Source: Candidatus Vesicomyidisocius sp. Agig_15_S12
GTDB taxonomy: Bacteria > Pseudomonadota > Gammaproteobacteria > PS1 > Pseudothioglobaceae
Reading direction: 5' to 3'
Assembly: GCA_021730225.1 (NCBI GenBank)
Contig: CP072532.1
Coordinates: forward strand, 966,564-1,030,563
Length of the DNA: 64,000 bases
Program-made: the position numbers and the translations under genes
Shown: piece after piece, positions 10,384 to 21,036 of the stretch
Position numbering within the stretch: the first letter of the stretch is position 1
Layout of the letters: the number at the start of each line of letters is the position of its first letter
The notes under the pieces: model-generated
Databases searched by the model: none
What the model was told of the DNA's origin: nothing
Seen by the model: only the letters and a program-made list of their open reading frames with translations

Positions 10384-11325
10384 TTAGAATAATAATTCTC
10401 CATAGTTATCTTGATAATATCTTTCAATATAAACCATATTAAATTGGTGGTTTTGTGCACCTAAATGTGTAACTTTAATAGCACCAAGTAATCCTGCTAG
10501 TTGTCCTATAGTTTTCCAATCCATATCATTCATTAAACCATATAAAAGTCCTGCACGATAAGCATCTCCACAACCTGTTGGATCTTGAGAAACATCTACT
10601 TTAACAGGAATAATATTGATTACTTTCCCTTCAGTATGAATCTCTGATCCTTGTATACCTTTGGTAATAAATAACGCCCTTACTTTTATAGCAATAGTTG
10701 CCAAATTTAGTCCAGTTCTATCTTGTAACATTTGTGATTCATAGCTATTCACTACCACATAACTGGATTGTTCAATAAAATTGATTAACTCTTCACCTGA
10801 AAACATTGGCATGCCCTGACCTGGATCAAAAATAAATGGGATATTTAACTGCTTAAATTGTGCTGCATGTTCAATCATTCCAATACGTCCATCAGGGGAC
10901 ACAATACCAATATCAACCATACTAACATCAGATACCTTATTTTGATGCGACTGATCCATCGCACCAGGATGAAAAATAGTAATTTGATTGTCACTCATAT
11001 CAGTGGTAATAAACGCCTGGCCTGTATATTGATCTTGGATAATTTTAATATATGCAGTATTCATATGACATCTTGTCATCCATGCTAAATAAGGTGTGAA
11101 ATCACTACCAACTGTTGCCATTGGCACTGAATTAGCTCCTAATAAATGTAAGTTATAAGCAATATTACCAGCACAACCACCAAACTCTTTACGCATAGTT
11201 GGTACTAAAAATGATACATTTAGCATATGCACTCTATCTGATAAAATATGGTTTTTAAAATAATCGTGAAACACCATAATATTATCAAAAGCATAAGAGC
11301 CACAAATTAATGCTGTTTTTGTCAT
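10384..11325 (-). CDS. PfkB-family carbohydrate/nucleoside kinase (adenosine kinase-like)
   Basis: A ribokinase-fold kinase of 313 residues. The N-terminal signature FGGCAGNIAYNLHLLGA and the C-terminal catalytic signature DPTGCGDAYRAGLLYGL are both intact; the Asp of GCGD is the catalytic base. Within the PfkB family the pattern resembles bacterial adenosine kinases, but substrate cannot be settled by reading. It lies downstream of ispH on the same strand with a 55 bp gap and may be the last gene of the hemE-to-ispH run. It ends 5 bp from the end of mfd. Confidence 0.85.
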   Translation of the reverse strand: MTKTALICGSYAFDNIMVFHDYFKNHILSDRVHMLNVSFLVPTMRKEFGGCAGNIAYNLHLLGANSVPMATVGSDFTPYLAWMTRCHMNTAYIKIIQDQYTGQAFITTDMSDNQITIFHPGAMDQSHQNKVSDVSMVDIGIVSPDGRIGMIEHAAQFKQLNIPFIFDPGQGMPMFSGEELINFIEQSSYVVVNSYESQMLQDRTGLNLATIAIKVRALFITKGIQGSEIHTEGKVINIIPVKVDVSQDPTGCGDAYRAGLLYGLMNDMDWKTIGQLAGLLGAIKVTHLGAQNHQFNMVYIERYYQDNYGELLF

Positions 11326-11380
11326 ATTATTTTTAGAGTATTCTATTAAACTTGATTACACCTGTGATAAATAAAAATTC

Positions 11381-12307
11381 CTATCTTAATTCTTTTGGTA
11401 CTGGAAAATGAATATTTTCCTTTACGCCATGTACTTCAATAACTTTAGTTGCGCCCTTATCTCGTAAATAATGAACAACTTCTTGAACTAGAACTTCTGG
11501 TGCTGAAGCACCTGCAGTTACGCCTATTGTATCAACGCCTTTAAACCATAATTCATTAATACCATCAATACCATCAATTAGATAGGCAGGAATACCTATT
11601 TTTTCAGCAATTTCTCTAAGACGATTTGAATTGGATGAATTACTAGAACCTAATATCAACAATACACTAGAAAATTGCATCAAAATTTTAACTGCATCTT
11701 GGCGATTTTGAGTGGCATAACAAATATCATCTTTTTTAGGCATATCAATAGTAGGGATTCTTAATTTTAAATAATCTATAATAGATTGGGTGTCATCAAT
11801 TGAAAGTGTAGTTTGTGTTGTATAAGAAAATGACATGTTTTTTGATAAATTTAAACGCTCAACATCTTCAATTGTTTCCACTAATTGAACATGATTGCCT
11901 TTACTAGATTGACCTAACGTACCCTCAACCTCTGGATGACCTTTATGCCCAATTAGAATCACCTGATAATTTTGTTTTTGTTTTCTAGCGACTTCTTTAT
12001 GCACCTTAGTAACCAAAGGACAGGTAGCATCATAAATAGTTGCGCCTATATTATGTGTTTGCCTACGCACTGCAATTGATACACCATGCGCACTAAAAAT
12101 AACCACTTGATTATTAGGTACATCAGCAATATCCTCAACAAAAACAGCACCTTTATTCTTTAGTCTATCAACTACAAATTTATTATGCACCACCTCATGA
12201 CGAACATATACTGGCGCACCATGTAACTTTAACGCGCACTCCACAATTTCAATTGCACGGTCAACACCAGCACAAAATCCACGTGGATTTGCCAATAAAA
12301 CTTTCAT
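11381..12307 (-). CDS. ispH: 4-hydroxy-3-methylbut-2-enyl diphosphate reductase
   Basis: Last enzyme of the methylerythritol phosphate pathway, producing IPP and DMAPP; a 4Fe-4S enzyme of 308 residues. Visible: [13 protein letters not shown] with the first cluster Cys, [11 protein letters not shown] with the second, and [11 protein letters not shown] near the third region. The active-site TTQTTLS stretch and the C-terminal [12 protein letters not shown] are present. The start overlaps the stop of the upstream FKBP gene (slpA) by four bases, as in many gammaproteobacteria where slpA and ispH are paired. Confidence 0.97.
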   Translation of the reverse strand: MKVLLANPRGFCAGVDRAIEIVECALKLHGAPVYVRHEVVHNKFVVDRLKNKGAVFVEDIADVPNNQVVIFSAHGVSIAVRRQTHNIGATIYDATCPLVTKVHKEVARKQKQNYQVILIGHKGHPEVEGTLGQSSKGNHVQLVETIEDVERLNLSKNMSFSYTTQTTLSIDDTQSIIDYLKLRIPTIDMPKKDDICYATQNRQDAVKILMQFSSVLLILGSSNSSNSNRLREIAEKIGIPAYLIDGIDGINELWFKGVDTIGVTAGASAPEVLVQEVVHYLRDKGATKVIEVHGVKENIHFPVPKELR

Positions 12308-12711
12308 TGTTTTTGAATGATTTTTACCTGAAAAGAGACATCATTACCGGCCAGTGGATGATTAAAATTAACGGTAATATCATCATTCTTAATTTTATCA
12401 ATACAACCTACATAAGAATCTCCTATAGGAGATTTGAATTCAACAATAGAATCTAACTCAATAATCATAGTTTGGGGGAAATCTAAACGTTTCATAGTTT
12501 GAAAAGCCTCTTCTAGTTCATTACCAAAAGCTTCTGATGCACTTAAAAGGAAAGTTTGCAGTTTTCCAACTTGAGCATCCATAACACATGACTCTAAGCA
12601 AAAATCCAACTGACCATCACCCAATTCAAATTCAAGTGGATCATCCCAAGACTCATCAATCAAAATACCATTTGCATGACTAAATTTATAAAAAATTTTG
12701 TATTTAGTCAT
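12304..12711 (-). CDS. slpA: FKBP-type peptidyl-prolyl isomerase, SlpA-like
   Basis: Small prolyl isomerase of 135 residues. It begins with the strand that leads to the family stretch [18 protein letters not shown] and contains an insert-in-flap region around residues 60-110. The closing stretch is [18 protein letters not shown], typical of SlyD/SlpA proteins. It lacks the His-rich tail of SlyD, which favours SlpA. Its first bases overlap the end of accD and its stop overlaps the start of ispH, so the three are probably translated from one message. Confidence 0.88.
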   Translation of the reverse strand: MTKYKIFYKFSHANGILIDESWDDPLEFELGDGQLDFCLESCVMDAQVGKLQTFLLSASEAFGNELEEAFQTMKRLDFPQTMIIELDSIVEFKSPIGDSYVGCIDKIKNDDITVNFNHPLAGNDVSFQVKIIQKQ

Positions 12712-13552
12712 TATTAAACGTCATAGCACTTAATATTCTATGTACTTGAGTACGCAACTCAGAACGATGTACAATCATATCAATCGCACCTTTATCTAAC
12801 AAAAATTCACTACGTTGAAAACCTTCTGGCAATGCTTCACGTACTGTTTGTTTAACCACTCTAGGGCCAGCAAACCCAATCAATGCTCTTGGTTCAGCAA
12901 TATGAATATCTCCTAACATAGCAAAACTAGCAGAAACACCACCCATAGTTGGATCGGTCAGAATCGAAATAAAAGGTACTTTTTTATCACTTAGTAACTT
13001 AATTATTAAAGCTGTTTTACTCATCTGCATCAACGAAAAAAGACCTTCCTGCATACGTGCACCACCTGAGGCTGAAAAACAAATCAGTGGTGTATTAGTT
13101 TTAATGCTTATTTTTGCAGCGCGAACAAACTTTTCACCAACAACAGAGCCCATAGAACCACCCATAAACTTAAATTCAAAAGCCACAACCACAACCTTTA
13201 TACCGTTAAGTGTTCCTATTTTAACTACAAGCGCATCTTTTTCATGGGTAATCCTTTGTGCTTGTAAATAACGGTCTTTATATTTTTTTTGATCTTTAAA
13301 CTTTAGAGGATCAACCGCGCTCAAATCAGCAGCAACTTCTTTCTGTCCTTTCTTGTCTAAAAATCCATCAATACGAGCCCTAGCAGTAAGACGAATATGA
13401 TAATCACACTTAGGACAGACATAATTCAATGTCTTTAACTCTTCTGAATAAAGCGTGGTTTCACACTTAGGGCACTTACTCCATAAACCTTTTGGAATAT
13501 CTTTTTTCACTACACTAGTAATAGAAGGTAAAATTTTTTCTAACCAACTCAT
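12704..13552 (-). CDS. accD: Acetyl-CoA carboxylase carboxyltransferase subunit beta
   Basis: Transfers the carboxyl group from carboxybiotin to acetyl-CoA, the first committed step of fatty acid synthesis. The 282-residue protein has an N-terminal four-Cys zinc ribbon ([12 protein letters not shown], then VCPKCDYH), followed by the crotonase-like carboxyltransferase core with [36 protein letters not shown] and GFAGPRVV. The partner accA is not in the window; accB and accC are at 49.0-50.9 kb. It follows trpA by 19 bp, the classic trpA-accD order. Confidence 0.97.
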   Translation of the reverse strand: MSWLEKILPSITSVVKKDIPKGLWSKCPKCETTLYSEELKTLNYVCPKCDYHIRLTARARIDGFLDKKGQKEVAADLSAVDPLKFKDQKKYKDRYLQAQRITHEKDALVVKIGTLNGIKVVVVAFEFKFMGGSMGSVVGEKFVRAAKISIKTNTPLICFSASGGARMQEGLFSLMQMSKTALIIKLLSDKKVPFISILTDPTMGGVSASFAMLGDIHIAEPRALIGFAGPRVVKQTVREALPEGFQRSEFLLDKGAIDMIVHRSELRTQVHRILSAMTFNND

Positions 13553-13571
13553 ACTCTTTTCCTTATTTTAA

Positions 13572-14369
13572 CTATTTAATTATGGTAGAAATCTCATTTG
13601 CCAAGCACCCAACACTTTCTAACATTTTAGTTCTATCATTTGCATATCGTTCAACCAATAAAACCAATGATGAACCTACAATAACCGCATCAGCATATTC
13701 AGACACCATCTTTGCACTTATTGCATCTTTAATACCAAATCCCACTCCAATAGGCAGATTAATTGCTTGACGAATTCTTAAAATATGTGTTTTAACCAAA
13801 TTAATATCCAAATATTCTGCACCCGTTACACCCTTAAGGGAAACAAAATAAATAAAGCCTGATGCAAGGGTAGCTAAAAATACTAAACGCTCATCCATTG
13901 TCGTTGGCGCAACCAAAAATATAAAATTAATTCCGACACCATCCAAGATTTGCTTTAAATCATAGGCTTCTTCTGGGGGCATATCCACTACTAACACACC
14001 ATCAACACCACTTTTACTAGCAGCATTGGCAAAAGATTGATAACCAAAAACTTCAATCGGATTTAAATAACCCATCAACACAATGGCTGTTGTATCATTA
14101 GTTTGTCTAAATTTCTTAATTACAGTAAATACATCAGATAAACTAACGCCATCCTTTACTGTACGCTTATACGACCTAGAAATAATAGGTCCATCAGCCA
14201 TCGGATCTGAAAACGGTACACCAAGTTCAATCACATCTGCACCATTTTTAACTAATACCTGCATCAACTCAAAGGTATTATCAAGTCCACTATCACCTGC
14301 AGTAATAAATGGGATAAAAACCTTATGATTTTTAGGTGAATTAAAAAATATTCTACTAAGACGCGACAT
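13572..14369 (-). CDS. trpA: Tryptophan synthase alpha subunit
   Basis: Cleaves indole-3-glycerol phosphate and passes indole to TrpB. With the start chosen at 14369 (MSRLSRIFF) it has 265 residues, the normal length. An upstream in-frame start at 14408 would run into hemE and adds residues not seen in the family. Catalytic Glu48 (VIELGVPFSDP) and Asp59 (MADGP) are present, as are the phosphate-binding GFGI and VIVGSSLV segments. It sits between hemE and accD, about 7 kb away from trpF-trpB, which in many relatives lie directly upstream of it. Confidence 0.96.
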   Translation of the reverse strand: MSRLSRIFFNSPKNHKVFIPFITAGDSGLDNTFELMQVLVKNGADVIELGVPFSDPMADGPIISRSYKRTVKDGVSLSDVFTVIKKFRQTNDTTAIVLMGYLNPIEVFGYQSFANAASKSGVDGVLVVDMPPEEAYDLKQILDGVGINFIFLVAPTTMDERLVFLATLASGFIYFVSLKGVTGAEYLDINLVKTHILRIRQAINLPIGVGFGIKDAISAKMVSEYADAVIVGSSLVLLVERYANDRTKMLESVGCLANEISTIIK

Positions 14370-14370
14370 A

Positions 14371-15408
14371 TTATCTACATTCCTTACTAAATTTATGCAC
14401 ACAATCAACCAATACCTTTACATTTTCAGGATCAACATCAGGAGTAATGCCATGACCAAGATTAAAAATATAACCTGTATCTCCTTTAAATTGTGACAAT
14501 ACTTTTTTAACTTCACGCTCAATTACTTCAGGTGTAGCATACAAAACAGCTGGATCAAGGTTACCCTGAATAGCAACTTTACTACCTACTTCTTGTTGCA
14601 CTTGATAAAGTTCTACTGTCCAGTCTATACCTACACCGTCACATCCTGTATCAGCAATATGCGTTAAATACTTACCCCCATTTTTACTAAATAACGTAAT
14701 GGGAATATTTGGATGCTGGGCTTTAACACCTTTAACTATTTTTGCCATATAATATAATGAAAAATCTAAATAATTTTGTTCAGATAATACACCTCCCCAA
14801 GTATCAAAAACCATCACACTATCTGCGCCAGATACAATCTGTTGATTGAGATAGGCAATCACACTTTGTGTCAACTTTATTAACAATAAGTGTAATGCTT
14901 CTGGATCATTAAATAGCATTTTTTTAATACTAGCAAATACTCTACCGCCACCATCAATCATATAAGTCGCCAAAGTCCATGGACTACCACTAAATCCAAT
15001 CAAAGGTACACGATTATTCAATGATTTTTTAATGGTTGAAACCCCATCAAAAACATAACTTAAATCGTTATTAAGGTCAGTAGATATTTTTTTAATATCT
15101 TTCAGGTTTTTAATTGGATTTCTGAATTTTGGTCCTTCACCTTCCATAAAATACAAACCTAAACCCATTGCATCAGGAATCGTTAAAATATCTGAGAATA
15201 AAATAGCTGCATCTAAATCAAATCGATCAATAGGCTGCATAGTAACTTCACAAGCCAATTCTGGCGATTTACATAACGTTAGAAAATCTCCAGCTTTTGC
15301 ACGTGTTGCACGATACTCTGGCAAATAACGACCTGCTTGACGCATTATCCAAATAGGTGTGCGTGAAGTGGGTTTTTTTAGTAAGGCATTAATATAATCA
15401 AATGACAT
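14371..15408 (-). CDS. hemE: Uroporphyrinogen decarboxylase
   Basis: Decarboxylates uroporphyrinogen III to coproporphyrinogen III in haem synthesis. Starting at [10 protein letters not shown] the protein has 345 residues. The diagnostic N-terminal [16 protein letters not shown] is present, as are FSDIL with the catalytic Asp, [18 protein letters not shown] and NLGHGI. A nine-residue upstream extension is possible but not typical. Its stop lies one base from the trpA start, so the two are coupled. The rpmE terminator lies just upstream, so hemE likely needs its own promoter or read-through. Confidence 0.96.
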   Translation of the reverse strand: MSFDYINALLKKPTSRTPIWIMRQAGRYLPEYRATRAKAGDFLTLCKSPELACEVTMQPIDRFDLDAAILFSDILTIPDAMGLGLYFMEGEGPKFRNPIKNLKDIKKISTDLNNDLSYVFDGVSTIKKSLNNRVPLIGFSGSPWTLATYMIDGGGRVFASIKKMLFNDPEALHLLLIKLTQSVIAYLNQQIVSGADSVMVFDTWGGVLSEQNYLDFSLYYMAKIVKGVKAQHPNIPITLFSKNGGKYLTHIADTGCDGVGIDWTVELYQVQQEVGSKVAIQGNLDPAVLYATPEVIEREVKKVLSQFKGDTGYIFNLGHGITPDVDPENVKVLVDCVHKFSKECR

Positions 15409-15448
15409 AAACTTTAAATATAAAAAAGTAAACACTCTAGTCAGACAT

Positions 15449-15477
15449 AAAAAAGGCCACTCTCGTGGCTTTTTTTA
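15449..15477 (-). terminator. Rho-independent terminator of rpmE
   Basis: The stem GGCCAC/GTGGCT with loop TCTC is flanked by A and T runs, so on the minus strand it ends in a long T tract. It lies 16 bp after the rpmE stop. Being nearly symmetric it could work in both directions. Confidence 0.85.
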
Positions 15478-15492
15478 TTGAATTTTATCTTC

Positions 15493-15705
15493 TTATCTTT
15501 TAAAACTAGCATAGCGTGATTTAAATTTTTCAACACGTCCTGCACTATCCATAATTTTTTGCTTACCTGTATAAAAAGGATGGCAACTAGAACACACATC
15601 CAAATGCAATTCCTTCTTATCAAGAGTTGAACGAGTCTTGAAGGTATTGCCACATGAACAAATAACCTGAACGTCATTATAATTAGGATGAATACTTGTT
15701 TTCAT
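15493..15705 (-). CDS. rpmE: 50S ribosomal protein L31 (zinc-binding form)
   Basis: Ribosomal protein of the large subunit, 70 residues from the family-typical start MKTSIHPNY; an in-frame ATG five codons earlier (15720) is possible. Zinc ligands are visible: CSCG near residue 18 and [12 protein letters not shown] near residue 37, so this is the C+ form rather than the zinc-free paralogue. It is a single-gene unit with its own terminator and an AT-rich upstream region between it and ccoI. Confidence 0.95.
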   Translation of the reverse strand: MKTSIHPNYNDVQVICSCGNTFKTRSTLDKKELHLDVCSSCHPFYTGKQKIMDSAGRVEKFKSRYASFKR

Positions 15706-15787
15706 ATTAAAATTAACCATTTTCTAAAATCGTAAAAATTAATGGAGGTTGATTATATACTATTTAGAACTCATAACGATACTATTT

Positions 15788-18193
15788 TTAATTGTTTCTT
15801 AGACGTGCAGCATTACCAATCACAATTAGTGAACTAATAGGCATAACAATAGCTGCAAATAATGGTGTAACTTTTGCCATCATAGCCAATGGTATCATAC
15901 AAGTATTATACAGTAATGCAAAAATAATATTTTGTCTAATAATACTATTAGTATGCTTTGCCAAATTAATCAGATCAATAATTGGGTTAATTGTAGATTC
16001 TAAAATAACTAAATCTGCACTGTTAACTGATACATCACTACCTGAACCAATAGCAATACTAACATCAGCCTGTACCAGAGCAGGAGCATCATTTACTCCA
16101 TCACCTACCATAAGTACTACATGTCTTTGTTGTAATTGTTTTATATAATTGGCCTTATCTTTTGGTAAAGCTTGCGAAATCATATGTTCAATACCTAACT
16201 CTGAAGCAATCGCTTGCGTCACTATTTTACTATCACCACTTAATATACTAACTTGCTTACCTATAGATATAAGCTGATTAATAACCTTAGCAGCATCTAA
16301 TTTAATCTTATCCTGTAAAATAACAAATCCCAACACTTCGGATTCAGTAGCGCACCAAATACAACTAGTCCCTTGCTCCTCTAATATGATAGATTTATTT
16401 AACAAATCAGTATTTACCTTATGATGAACATCCACATAAGATAGATTACCAATTGTATACCGTTGTTGATCAATAATACCACTAACGCCTTGACCATAGT
16501 CAGCGTAAAATTCACTAACTTCTAAATATTTACTAGCAAAATCAATACCAACAATTGCCTTAGCTAATGGATGTTCAGAATACCTTTCAATACTTCTCAT
16601 GATATTGATAAAACTTGTTTTATCAATCACGGTTTCAATGTGGCTAATACTAAATTTACCTCTAGTGAGAGTTCCAGTTTTATCAAAAACTACCCAGTCT
16701 ACTTTATCCAATACTTCTAGTGCATTACTGTTTTTAATGAGTATTTTTTTTTTAATCGCTACACCAGTTGCAACTGCAACACTCATTGGTGTAGCCAAAC
16801 CAAATGCACAAGGACAAGTGATAATTAGTACGCTAGTAGCACTTAACAATGCCAAATCAAAATCATATGGATACCAATAAATAAAGGTCGCTATTGCCAA
16901 TAAGATTGTCATACCAACAAAATAAGGAATAATTTTATCAAGCATACAAATAATTGAACTTTTATTATATTTAGTAGTTTCAACTAAGCTCACAATTTGT
17001 CCCAAAGCTGAGTTCCTTAAAGTTTTAGTTACTTTGATTATCAAACTCCCACCAGCATTAATTGAACCAGAAAACACCTCATCACCAGATTGTTTTCTAA
17101 TCAATAAAGATTCACCTGTCAATAGTGACTCATCTACTTCACTATTACCTGACAAAACAATCCCATCTACAGCTACACGCTCTGCAGGCTTAATCAAAAC
17201 AGTATCGCCTATTTTAATTATGCCTACTGGAGTAATTTGTTCCTCACCTTTATTAATGACATAAGCAACCTTAGGTTGCAACTGCTGCAATGCACTAGAG
17301 GCTGATAAAGTAGATTTTTTAGCTGAACTTTCAAAATAACGTCCAATTAAAATCACAAATATAAAATTAACTACTGTGTCAAAATATACTTCATTCTTAA
17401 CTGATAATCCAAACAACACATATACAGAATAAAAATAAGTACTTAAAGCGCCAATACTAATTGGTACATCCATATTCATAAAACGATTTTTAAGTCCAAA
17501 ATAAGCATTTTTAAGGAATGGCATACCCGCATAAAATAGAGTAGGAGTCGCTAATACAAAACTCAACCATTGAAAATAGTGATGGTATTTACCCTCTGTT
17601 GCTCCTGTGTACAAAGCAATTGAAATCCATAATAAATTCATCATCGTAAATGCACTAAAACCAATACGATAAAGTATCAATCTATTGATTTTATTAGCAA
17701 TAGATTCAGCTATATCTTGTTCATATGGCATTGCTGAATATCCAAGGTCTGCTAATTTTTGCATAATTACAGACAACTGAGTATCAGTATCAATCCAACT
17801 AAGACGAATACGCTTATCAGTTAAATTAACCCGTATCCAAAGTACTCCATTAAGTTCATTAATCGCTCTCTCAATTAACCAAACACAAGCAGCACAATGA
17901 ATGGTATTGCTAATTAAAGTGATAGTTTTAGTACCTCTTTCACAAGAAGACTCTAAAAAAGGCTGCTGAAAAGCCTGTGCATCATAAAACTCTATTGGAT
18001 ATTCCAAATCAATTGCAGGTAATAATGAATTAGTTTGCTGATGATAAAAAGAGCTTAGTCCGCTTAAATAGATAGTTTGACATACGCTTGCACAACCAAA
18101 ACAACAAAAGTCTTGCTGTTTACCCTCAATTGGCACTCTAACTTGATTACGGATAATGACTTCTAATCCACAATGATAACAGGTATTACTCAT
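15788..18193 (-). CDS. ccoI: Copper-translocating P-type ATPase, CcoI/FixI type
   Basis: P1B-type ATPase of 801 residues. The N-terminus has a Cys-rich module (Cys5/Cys8, then Cys30, 31, 34 and 38) typical of the FixI/CcoI group. An HMA domain carries Cys100-Ala-Ala-Cys103. Membrane helices follow, with the ion site Cys460-Pro-Cys462, then the phosphorylation motif DKTGTLT, the SEHPLA loop and GDGVNDAPAL. CcoI proteins supply copper for cbb3-type cytochrome oxidase assembly; the oxidase genes themselves are not in the window. It is a single gene, divergent from the secreted unknown at 18404. Confidence 0.93.
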   Translation of the reverse strand: MSNTCYHCGLEVIIRNQVRVPIEGKQQDFCCFGCASVCQTIYLSGLSSFYHQQTNSLLPAIDLEYPIEFYDAQAFQQPFLESSCERGTKTITLISNTIHCAACVWLIERAINELNGVLWIRVNLTDKRIRLSWIDTDTQLSVIMQKLADLGYSAMPYEQDIAESIANKINRLILYRIGFSAFTMMNLLWISIALYTGATEGKYHHYFQWLSFVLATPTLFYAGMPFLKNAYFGLKNRFMNMDVPISIGALSTYFYSVYVLFGLSVKNEVYFDTVVNFIFVILIGRYFESSAKKSTLSASSALQQLQPKVAYVINKGEEQITPVGIIKIGDTVLIKPAERVAVDGIVLSGNSEVDESLLTGESLLIRKQSGDEVFSGSINAGGSLIIKVTKTLRNSALGQIVSLVETTKYNKSSIICMLDKIIPYFVGMTILLAIATFIYWYPYDFDLALLSATSVLIITCPCAFGLATPMSVAVATGVAIKKKILIKNSNALEVLDKVDWVVFDKTGTLTRGKFSISHIETVIDKTSFINIMRSIERYSEHPLAKAIVGIDFASKYLEVSEFYADYGQGVSGIIDQQRYTIGNLSYVDVHHKVNTDLLNKSIILEEQGTSCIWCATESEVLGFVILQDKIKLDAAKVINQLISIGKQVSILSGDSKIVTQAIASELGIEHMISQALPKDKANYIKQLQQRHVVLMVGDGVNDAPALVQADVSIAIGSGSDVSVNSADLVILESTINPIIDLINLAKHTNSIIRQNIIFALLYNTCMIPLAMMAKVTPLFAAIVMPISSLIVIGNAARLRNN

Positions 18194-18403
18194 AGTGGTT
18201 GATTTTATTGTATTTATACCATTAAACGTTTACAATATTAACCCAAACTTTTCATTAACTCGATACAATTAATGCAGCTCACAAAACAACAATTATTTCA
18301 TATAAAAACTCAACAAATAATAACTAACTACGCCTATTATTTCTCAAATAATAATATACGCTCTATATTTCTAGACGTGTAAATCACACTTTGTATTTAG
18401 ACT

Positions 18404-19072
18404 ATGAATAAATTATCCATACAACTCGTACTACTTAGTTTGTTATTATTTAGCAATCAAAGCATCTCTAAATCTCCAATTCATCTTTATAAACAATACT
18501 TAATTGGTACACCAAGAGCTTATTTACAAAAATCACACCCATTAAAAGATTGTTCTGCCAAATACGAAAAAGGCACGCTGTGTATGAAAAATCACTCATT
18601 AGCAGGTGAGGAAGCTGAAATTGCTTTCCGGTTTTTAAATGACAAACTTGTTTCTATTGTGCTGATAATGACACTAACTGACGTGAGTAAAATTAAGAAA
18701 ATATTTTATGTATTAAAAACACAATTTGATTTAGTCTTAATTGAAGATGGATACAATAAATTAGATATTATTCAAATTAATGCCAGCACTTTTAATAAAC
18801 ATGAGTTTACTAAAATAATCGCTGATTTTGAGAATAAAGCCTACCAAAAGCACAATATTAAATACACTTTTATCAGTAAAGATGAATTTATTATCCAATC
18901 ACGTAAATCACGTAATTTTTCTGATATTTTTAAAAATGCACCCATGCGAATGCGCGCTGCAATTTATAGTATAGGTCGAAAAGATGAACGAGTAATTGGC
19001 ACTATCAGTTTTATTATACCTGGAGTTACCCAATCTTATCTCGATCAAAATCCAATTGTAGAGGATTTTTAA
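18404..19072 (+). CDS. Secreted protein of unknown function
   Basis: I do not recognise this 222-residue protein. It starts with a clear signal peptide (hydrophobic residues 5-18, likely cleavage near SIS|KSP), so it should be exported. The mature part is Lys- and Ile-rich, with two Cys (KDC and TLC) about 12 residues apart that could form a disulfide, an alpha/beta-looking pattern and no membrane helix. It ends ten bases before glmU and probably shares its transcript. It could be an envelope protein, but nothing in the sequence assigns a function. Confidence 0.8.
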   Translation: MNKLSIQLVLLSLLLFSNQSISKSPIHLYKQYLIGTPRAYLQKSHPLKDCSAKYEKGTLCMKNHSLAGEEAEIAFRFLNDKLVSIVLIMTLTDVSKIKKIFYVLKTQFDLVLIEDGYNKLDIIQINASTFNKHEFTKIIADFENKAYQKHNIKYTFISKDEFIIQSRKSRNFSDIFKNAPMRMRAAIYSIGRKDERVIGTISFIIPGVTQSYLDQNPIVEDF

Positions 19073-19081
19073 GTTATCATT

Positions 19082-20431
19082 ATGAATAATATTCATGCTA
19101 TTATTCTAGCAGCAGGCAAAGGTACACGCATGAATTCTACTAAACCAAAAGTCTTACAAGTCTTATCAAATAACACCTTATTGGAACACGTCCTATCTCA
19201 AGTTAAAACCTTGTGTAATAAAATTCATATAGTTTATGGCTTTAAAGGCAGGCAAATACAACAAAAAATTAATAATTCTAGTATTAACTGGGTTAAACAA
19301 GTTAAACAATTAGGCACTGGACACGCCGTAGCACAAGTAATGCCATATATTGAAGATAATTCAATTTCACTCATACTATATGGTGATGTTCCACTAATTA
19401 AAAGATCCACATTGTCCGATTTAATCAACAAAACACAACAAGGCAGCATTACCTTATTATCTGTTGTTTTAGACAACCCAACTGGTTATGGACGTATTAT
19501 TCGCAATAATAAACAGATACAAGCCATTGTTGAACAGAAAGATGCAAGTAATATTCAATTGGATATTAACGAAGTGAATACAGGGGTCATGGCTGCTAAT
19601 TCACAGTTATTAAAACAATATTTAAACGAAATTGACTCAAGAAACACCCAAGATGAGCTTTATCTGACTGATATTATTGCTTGTGCGGTGGCTGATGAAA
19701 AAACTATTTCATCTATTATTAGCAAAAATAAATTTGAGGTATTAGGTGTAAATAACAAAGTACAACTAGCAGAATTAGAACGTCTTTTCCAGAAGAATCA
19801 AGCAACACAATTTATGCAACAAGGTCTTGGCTTAAAAGATCCTGCTAGATTTGATTGCCGAGGAACCTTAACCTTTGGACAAAATTGCGAAATTGACATT
19901 AACATACTCATTGAAGGTAAAGTATCGCTTGGAAATAACACTACAATTAAACCAAATTGTATTATAAAAAACACTACAATTGGTAATCATGTGTCAATTT
20001 TTCCAAACTGCGTTATTGAAGATGCCGTTATTGGAGAAGGTGTCACTATCGGGCCATTTGTACATATTCGCCCACAAACTCATATCCAAACCCATGCTAA
20101 AATCGGTAATTTTGTTGAAATTAAAAAATCAACCATTGGTAAAAATACCAAGATTTCCCACCTAAGCTATGTGGGTGATGCTACTATTGGCAAAAACGTT
20201 AATATTGGCGCAGGTGTTATTACTTGCAATTATGACGGTGTCAACAAGCATCAAACTATGATTGCTGATGGTGCATTTATTGGTTCTGACTCTCAGTTAA
20301 TTGCACCCATAAAAATCGGTAAAAATGCCAAAATTGGTGCAGGCTCTACCATCACAAAATCAGTATCTGAAAATCAGTTAAGTTTAAGTCGTACTAAACA
20401 AAAAAACCTAAAATACCATTCTAAAAAATAA
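19082..20431 (+). CDS. glmU: Bifunctional UDP-GlcNAc pyrophosphorylase / GlcN-1-P acetyltransferase
   Basis: Makes UDP-GlcNAc for peptidoglycan and lipid A. It has 449 residues, full length. The N-terminal nucleotidyltransferase has LAAGKGTRMNSTKPKVL and LYGDVPL, with EVNTGVMA near residue 170. The C-terminal left-handed beta-helix shows many hexapeptide turns (TIGNHVSI, VIGEGVTIGPF, TIGKNVNIGAG) and the acetyltransferase stretch CNYDGVNKHQT. It follows the secreted unknown by nine bases. Confidence 0.97.
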   Translation: MNNIHAIILAAGKGTRMNSTKPKVLQVLSNNTLLEHVLSQVKTLCNKIHIVYGFKGRQIQQKINNSSINWVKQVKQLGTGHAVAQVMPYIEDNSISLILYGDVPLIKRSTLSDLINKTQQGSITLLSVVLDNPTGYGRIIRNNKQIQAIVEQKDASNIQLDINEVNTGVMAANSQLLKQYLNEIDSRNTQDELYLTDIIACAVADEKTISSIISKNKFEVLGVNNKVQLAELERLFQKNQATQFMQQGLGLKDPARFDCRGTLTFGQNCEIDINILIEGKVSLGNNTTIKPNCIIKNTTIGNHVSIFPNCVIEDAVIGEGVTIGPFVHIRPQTHIQTHAKIGNFVEIKKSTIGKNTKISHLSYVGDATIGKNVNIGAGVITCNYDGVNKHQTMIADGAFIGSDSQLIAPIKIGKNAKIGAGSTITKSVSENQLSLSRTKQKNLKYHSKK

Positions 20432-21036
20432 ATTCACTTCTCCTTGTAATATTTTACGATTAACACCATAATACATAATACCCACTTGTCAACCATATCA
20501 TCAAAGGTAATAATTATTCTAGACATTACTAATAAAAAATATTTCTATTATTTTAAGATTAGTAGAGAAGACATATTATCTTAGACATTTGTATTTACAC
20601 AATTGATATAATTACACCTGATATTCACAGCATTACAAATAGAATTTGCTTTATTTATTCTAATTACCCATCTTTTTTGTTGAGTATTACTACAATACTT
20701 TAAATTAATTTAAATTTACTTTCGTTGTAAAAAGTATTCACAAACTAAACATAATAGTAACCTAAAAAATGATTTTTTAGTTATACCATAACTTTCTTAT
20801 AAAAGAACATACATATTTTTAATGCGTATTAAAAATACCTTTAAGAGATAATTATAATGATAAAAAACGCCTAGATTAGTCCTTACACTACAATAATACC
20901 TCTGAAATAAATCTTCAAGAAAATAATCTAATACTTTTAAATTAATTTTTTTGATACAAAATATAGTATTTACAAAAAAGATATAAATTAACCCTATTCA
21001 AAATAATTTTCTTATAAATCTTTTAATTCATATTTA
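20432..21036. other. AT-rich intergenic region, no gene seen
   Basis: This 605 bp stretch lies between convergent glmU and trpB. I see no convincing frame, tRNA or terminator hairpin with a T run. It may be eroded coding sequence, but no family is recognisable. Confidence 0.6.

Noticed and set aside
15441-15677. Second minus-strand frame over rpmE
   Set aside because: It overlaps the confidently identified L31 gene and the terminator; the L31 frame has the zinc cysteines.
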